NCBI GenBank assembly: GCA_013695885.1
Contig: JACCZP010000116.1
Span: forward strand, 1-9,040
Origin: Thermoleophilaceae bacterium
GTDB lineage: Bacteria > Actinomycetota > Thermoleophilia > Solirubrobacterales > Thermoleophilaceae
Direction: 5' to 3'
DNA length: 9,040 bases
Numbering within the stretch: position 1 is the first letter of the stretch; every line of letters starts with the position of its first letter. Positions 6,299 to 9,040 of this stretch are shown piece by piece. A program made the translations under genes and the position numbers. The notes below the pieces were generated by a model that saw only the letters and a program-made list of their open reading frames with translations, had not been told where the DNA came from and did not search any database.

Positions 6299-6326
6299 GA
6301 GGGGCCGGCCGCCAGGCCGGCCCCTC
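6299..6326 (+). terminator. strong terminator hairpin
   Basis: GAGGGGCCGGCC (6299-6310) pairs perfectly with GGCCGGCCCCTC (6315-6326) around a GCCA tetraloop: 12 base pairs, almost all G-C. No T-run follows, as is common for actinobacterial terminators. It lies about 60 bases past the stop of the upstream gene and should end that transcript. Being symmetric, it can act in both directions. Confidence 0.7.
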
Positions 6327-6391
6327 CGCGTGGAGCGGCGAGCGTTTCGGGCGCCGAGGAAGCAGGAAACAGAGCATCGCCTCGCGCGACC

Positions 6392-6502
6392 TGCATAACG
6401 TCGCTCTCGACGTGCCCTTTCCCACGAGCGGCGATTTGCGCATGGTCCGCGTGCATAACACCGCGCACGTCCTCAGCGGAGCTGCGAGTGTGGACTTATG
6501 CA
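6392..6502 (+). repeat. three TGCATAA motifs upstream of the thioesterase gene
   Basis: TGCATAA occurs at 6392-6398 and again at 6452-6458, exactly 60 bases apart (both extended to TGCATAAC), and in inverted form TTATGCA at 6496-6502. The motif is A/T-rich in a very G/C-rich region, so three copies in 111 bases is unexpected by chance. They could be operator sites for a regulator of the downstream thioesterase gene. The stretch 6327-6598 otherwise shows no convincing gene; short open frames there have shadow-like Arg/Ser/Pro composition. Confidence 0.4.
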
Positions 6503-6505
6503 TGC

Positions 6506-6530
6506 TCGCGTCGCGTCGCGTCGCGTCGCG
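6506..6530 (+). repeat. five tandem copies of TCGCG
   Basis: The pentamer TCGCG is repeated perfectly five times. It sits in the gap before the thioesterase gene and four bases after the inverted TTATGCA motif. Such a repeat is prone to slippage; with a five-base unit, length changes would alter promoter spacing or the frame of anything translated through it. Confidence 0.75.
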
Positions 6531-6594
6531 GCTCGCCAGCTCGCCGCCGGCCGGCGGCGCGGAGCGACGCTCGGCGCCTCGCCACCCAGCCCAA

Positions 6595-6600
6595 TAGAGT
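6595..6600 (+). promoter_or_regulatory. possible -10 box of the thioesterase gene
   Basis: TAGAGT fits TANNNT and overlaps the GTG at 6599. It lies ten bases before an in-frame TTG at 6611, the same geometry as the boxes before adk and the methyltransferase. If used, the GTG would be upstream of the transcript and the gene would start leaderless at the TTG. Confidence 0.28.
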
Positions 6601-7408
6601 GCCCCGTCGATTGTCCGACGCTGGCCGCGACCCCATCTTCGCCAGCGAGGACGGGCGGTTCGTCCCGACCGAGCTCGCCCGCGGACCGTGGGACGCCGAG
6701 TCTCTCCACGGCGGTGCGCCCGCGGCGCTCATCGCTCGCGAGATCGAGCGGGCGGCGGAGGACGAGCTGTTCCTGGCGCGGCTCTCCGTCGAGTTCCTCG
6801 GCCCGGTGCCGCTCGCCCCGCTCGCGGTCAACACCGAGGTTCTCCGCCCCGGCCGGCGGATGCAGCTCGTCGGGGCGGCGCTGCGGGCCGGCGACCGCCA
6901 ACTGTGCCGGGCAACCGCGGTGCGGATGCGCCGGACCGAACAGCCGCTGACGCAGGCCACCGACCGCGAGCCGGCGCCGCCGGGGCCGGACGGCATCGAA
7001 ACCGACGCCGCGAGCCCCGCCGCCTACGCCCCGACCTTCGCCGACGCCTTCGAGCAGCGCTTCGTGACGGGCGGCTACGCCGAGCCCGGCCCGGCGACGG
7101 TCTGGATGCGCCTGCGAGTCCCGCTCGTCGACCACGAGGAGCCCTCGCCGCTGGTGCGCGCCGTCGCCGCCGCGGACTTCGGGAACGGTGTGAGCTCCGC
7201 CCTCGACTGGGCCACGCACGTGTTCGTGAACCCCGACCTCACGGTCTACCTCGACCGCCCCGTCGAGGGCGAGTGGGTGTGCCTCGACGCCCGCACCCGG
7301 ATCGATCCACACGGCACCGGCAACGCCGAGAGCGCGCTCTACGACGCCGCCGGGCGCGTGGGCCGCTCCCTGCAGTCCCTCTACGTGGACCGACGCGACG
7401 GGGGTTGA
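6599..7408 (+). CDS. acyl-CoA thioesterase-like protein, tandem hotdog domains
   Basis: The 269-residue product resembles the TesB-like/4HBT_3 thioesterase family, which hydrolyses acyl-CoA thioesters in the cytosol using two hotdog folds in one chain. The first domain (about 10-115) has LHGGAPAALIAREIE (36-50), where the HGG-containing helix is typical, followed by LARLSVEFLGPVPLAPL. The second (about 150-265) has ADFGNGVSSALDWATHVFVN (192-211) and ends GRSLQSLYVDRR. A Pro/Ala-rich linker separates them. Start is uncertain: GTG 6599 and TTG 6611 are in frame and both lack a ribosome binding site. The frame is open back to 6488, but that part is Arg-rich and runs through the TCGCG repeat, so I exclude it. 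Substrate cannot be told. It is convergent with ohr. Confidence 0.82.
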   Translation: MPRRLSDAGRDPIFASEDGRFVPTELARGPWDAESLHGGAPAALIAREIERAAEDELFLARLSVEFLGPVPLAPLAVNTEVLRPGRRMQLVGAALRAGDRQLCRATAVRMRRTEQPLTQATDREPAPPGPDGIETDAASPAAYAPTFADAFEQRFVTGGYAEPGPATVWMRLRVPLVDHEEPSPLVRAVAAADFGNGVSSALDWATHVFVNPDLTVYLDRPVEGEWVCLDARTRIDPHGTGNAESALYDAAGRVGRSLQSLYVDRRDGG

Positions 7409-7418
7409 GGCGCTGGAC

Positions 7419-7442
7419 CGCGCTCCGGTGCCCCGAAGCGCG
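7419..7442. terminator. bidirectional terminator hairpin between convergent genes
   Basis: CGCGCT (7419-7424) pairs with AGCGCG (7437-7442), and after one mismatch CGG (7426-7428) pairs with CCG (7433-7435) around TGCC. It occupies the 37-base gap between the thioesterase stop and the ohr stop on the other strand, so it can serve both transcripts. Confidence 0.5.
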
Positions 7443-7445
7443 CCC

Positions 7446-7883
7446 TCAGTCCACCGACTGGCCGTTGGCCGTGAGCGTCACGCCGATGTTCCCGCGCGTG
7501 GCGTTCGAGTAGGGGCACACCTGATGGGCGTTCTTCACCAGCTCGACGGCGCGGTCGGAGTCGTCGATCCCCGGCAGCTTGACGTCGAGCGCCACCGCCA
7601 GCTCGAATCCGCCATCGTCGGTGGGCATGAGCATCACGCTCGAGTCGATCTCGGTGTCGCCGGTGTCGACCTTCTCCCGTCCGGCCACAACGCCGAGCGC
7701 GCTCTCGAAGCACGCCGCGTAGCCGATGGCGAAGAGCTGCTCGGGGTTGGTGCCCTCGCCGCCCTCGCCGCCCAGCTCGCTGGGGGTGGCCAGATCGACC
7801 TCCAGGGCGCCGTCGGAGGTGCGCCCGTGCCCCTCCCGAGCGCCCGAGACGTGCGCCTCCGCCGTGTAGAGCACCTTCGCCAT
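7446..7883 (-). CDS. ohr: organic hydroperoxide resistance protein (Ohr)
   Basis: A 145-residue thiol peroxidase of the OsmC/Ohr family that reduces organic and fatty-acid hydroperoxides, usually with lipoylated partners as electron source. Both catalytic cysteines are present: Cys58 in YAACFESAL and Cys123 in QVCPYSNATRGNI. Conserved Arg21 and Glu48 (NPEQL) that activate the peroxidatic Cys are also visible. The close match to the VCPYSxATRGNI signature separates Ohr from OsmC. The start is ATG at 7881-7883 with GAGGAGG six bases upstream on the minus strand; the frame is open further back but without family similarity. No ohrR regulator is seen in the window. It is divergent from the methyltransferase gene across 109 bases. 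Confidence 0.93.
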   Translation of the reverse strand: MAKVLYTAEAHVSGAREGHGRTSDGALEVDLATPSELGGEGGEGTNPEQLFAIGYAACFESALGVVAGREKVDTGDTEIDSSVMLMPTDDGGFELAVALDVKLPGIDDSDRAVELVKNAHQVCPYSNATRGNIGVTLTANGQSVD

Positions 7884-7922
7884 GTTCGTCCTCCTCGATA
7901 GCTGATGAAGCCCACCGGTCGT

Positions 7923-7937
7923 CCGCCCGAGGGGCGG
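7923..7937. other. small inverted repeat in the ohr/methyltransferase divergent region
   Basis: CCGCCC (7923-7928) and GGGCGG (7932-7937) form a perfect six-base inverted repeat with a GAG centre, in the middle of the 109-base divergent promoter region. It could be an operator or a leader hairpin of ohr. It does not look like the A/T-rich inverted repeat recognised by known OhrR proteins. Confidence 0.25.
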
Positions 7938-7977
7938 CGGTCCAGGCTCGGTCCACGTCAACCCTACGTCGCAGACC

Positions 7978-7992
7978 TAACATCGACCTTTC
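7978..7992 (+). promoter_or_regulatory. leaderless-type promoter of the methyltransferase gene
   Basis: TAACAT (7978-7983) matches TANNNT well and lies nine bases before the GTG at 7993, with no Shine-Dalgarno sequence between. The spacing to the start codon is identical to that at adk. No clear -35 is visible. Transcription is predicted to begin at or very near the GTG. Confidence 0.5.
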
Positions 7993-8796
7993 GTGGACGT
8001 CGAGCGCCTGAAGGCCAACACGCGCGAGGCATGGACCCGCGGGCACTACCCGGCGCTCGCCGAGATCCTCGCGCCCGCCGCCCGGGTGCTTGTGGACGCG
8101 TGCGCGATCTCCGCCGGTCAGGAGGTGCTGGACGTAGGGGCGGGAACCGGCAACGTGGCGGTGCTGGCTGCCGAGGAGGGCGCGCTCGTGGTGGCCTCCG
8201 ACCTCACGCCGCACCTCATCGAGCAGGGTCGCGCCCGGACCGACGCTGACGGTCTCGAGGTCGAGTGGGTGGAGGCCGATGTGGAGGCCCTTCCCTTCGC
8301 CGACGACTCGTTCGAGTGCTTGGCCAGCTGCTTCGGGGCGATCTTCGCGCCGAGGCCCGAGGTGGCCGCGGCGGAGATGTTCCGCGTGGTGCGTCCTGGC
8401 GGCACGGTGGGGCTCACGAGCTGGGCCCCCGATGGCTACTTCGGGCGGGCGCAGGCGATCGCCGCGCGCTACCAGCCGCCGCCGGAGGGGGTGCCGCGGC
8501 CGTTCGAGTGGGGGCGCGAGGAGGTGGTGCGCGAGCGCCTCGGTGACCTCGCAGCTTCGCTCTCCTTCGAGCGGCTGACCCTTCCCTTCGCGTTCGCCTC
8601 GGTGGACGGACTGTGGGAGTTCTTCGCGGAGAACGCCGGGCCCTGGGTGGCCACGCGCGAGGAGCTGAGCGACGAGGCCTGGGAGGGGCTTCGGCAGGAG
8701 AGCGTCGCGCTGGCCGCGGAATGGAACCGCGCCGAGGACGGCAGCCTGCGCATCGACTCCGAGTACCTGCTCGCGGTCGCCCGCCGGCGCGGGTAG
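7993..8796 (+). CDS. class I SAM-dependent methyltransferase
   Basis: The 267-residue product belongs to the UbiE/Methyltransf_11-like group, which transfers a methyl group from S-adenosylmethionine to a small molecule. Motif [12 protein letters not shown] (44-54) binds the cofactor, Asp70 (ASDLT) is the acidic residue that holds the ribose, [12 protein letters not shown] is motif II, and [14 protein letters not shown] is motif III. An N-terminal helical segment (1-40) and a C-terminal part (about 155-267) rich in Trp and Phe ([16 protein letters not shown]) would form the acceptor site. The acceptor cannot be inferred. The GTG start is chosen because a -10 box lies nine bases ahead. truA follows closely, so both may be cotranscribed. 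Confidence 0.88.
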   Translation: MDVERLKANTREAWTRGHYPALAEILAPAARVLVDACAISAGQEVLDVGAGTGNVAVLAAEEGALVVASDLTPHLIEQGRARTDADGLEVEWVEADVEALPFADDSFECLASCFGAIFAPRPEVAAAEMFRVVRPGGTVGLTSWAPDGYFGRAQAIAARYQPPPEGVPRPFEWGREEVVRERLGDLAASLSFERLTLPFAFASVDGLWEFFAENAGPWVATREELSDEAWEGLRQESVALAAEWNRAEDGSLRIDSEYLLAVARRRG

Positions 8797-8822
8797 ACGC
8801 GGCGCCCTCCACGCCAGAGCTG

Positions 8823-9040
8823 CTGACCGCCCGCCTGCTCATCGAGTACGACGGGGGCGGCTTCTCGGGGTGGGCCGCCCAGCCCGGACGGCGCACGGTC
8901 GAGGCCGTACTCGCGGACGCCCTGGAGACCGTTCGTGATGAGCCGGTGGCGCTCACCGTGGCCGGGCGCACGGACGCCGGCGTGCACGCGCGCGGCCAGG
9001 TGGCAAGCCATCCCGGTGAGCCCATCGACTCCGGCCGGCT
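8823..9040 (+). CDS. truA: tRNA pseudouridine synthase TruA, 5' part
   Basis: TruA makes pseudouridine at positions 38-40 of the tRNA anticodon arm. The window holds about 72 codons and ends inside the gene. The N-terminal [19 protein letters not shown] and the catalytic motif [13 protein letters not shown], with its nucleophilic Asp, are clear. The start is unresolved: no ATG, GTG or TTG occurs in frame near the expected N-terminus. CTG codons at 8820 and 8823 sit at the right place and are preceded by AGAG (8816-8819). The only canonical in-frame start is ATG 8721, which would overlap the methyltransferase by 76 bases and add an Arg/Pro-rich shadow-like extension. The coordinate given is the CTG estimate. 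In actinobacteria truA normally follows rplQ directly. Confidence 0.9.
   Translation, partial: MTARLLIEYDGGGFSGWAAQPGRRTVEAVLADALETVRDEPVALTVAGRTDAGVHARGQVASHPGEPIDSGR

Noticed and set aside
6412..6597. Small plus-strand ORF of 61 codons in the gap before the thioesterase gene
   Set aside because: No ribosome binding site, it runs through the TCGCG repeat, and its C-terminal half is Arg/Ser/Pro-rich, so it is unlikely to be a gene.

Overview
The window is very GC-rich and carries the downstream half of a bacterial ribosomal-protein cluster: secY (3' end), adk, map, rpmJ, rpsM, rpsK, rpsD, rpoA, rplQ, and the 5' part of truA at the right edge. Gene order, strong G/C preference at third codon positions, frequent GTG starts and apparently leaderless genes point to an Actinomycetota bacterium. 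The four-cysteine (zinc-type) S4 and L36 fit a deep lineage such as Thermoleophilia, but that placement is inference.

Layout. Positions 1-87 hold the SecY C-terminus. Positions 88-504 contain no convincing gene but do contain a long perfect-type hairpin and a TANNNT box just ahead of adk, which suggests a transcription boundary. adk and map follow. map ends in a GC-rich hairpin that runs straight into an extended -10 promoter, and a structured leader of about 70 nt precedes rpmJ. The rpmJ-rpsM-rpsK-rpsD-rpoA-rplQ genes are tightly spaced and look like one operon: four translation proteins plus the RNA polymerase alpha subunit. infA, expected between map and rpmJ in this gene order, is not here.

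Between rplQ and truA, which are usually neighbours in actinobacteria, there are about 3.7 kb of accessory genes. These are an exported proline-rich/Ig-like protein broken by two apparent single-base deletions, a region with two hairpins and repeated TGCATAA motifs, a two-hotdog acyl-CoA thioesterase-like protein, a convergent ohr peroxidase (minus strand), and a divergent SAM methyltransferase leading into truA. truA lacks an obvious ATG/GTG/TTG start at the expected place.

How it works together. secY, adk, map, the ribosomal proteins and rpoA are growth genes for protein export, nucleotide balance, N-terminal methionine removal, ribosome assembly and transcription. The accessory block is a mixture (cell-surface protein, acyl-CoA hydrolysis, lipid hydroperoxide detoxification, small-molecule methylation), and nothing in it clearly forms a new system. 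The points most worth checking are the double frameshift, the structured rpmJ leader, the missing infA, the repeated leaderless-type promoters and the truA start.
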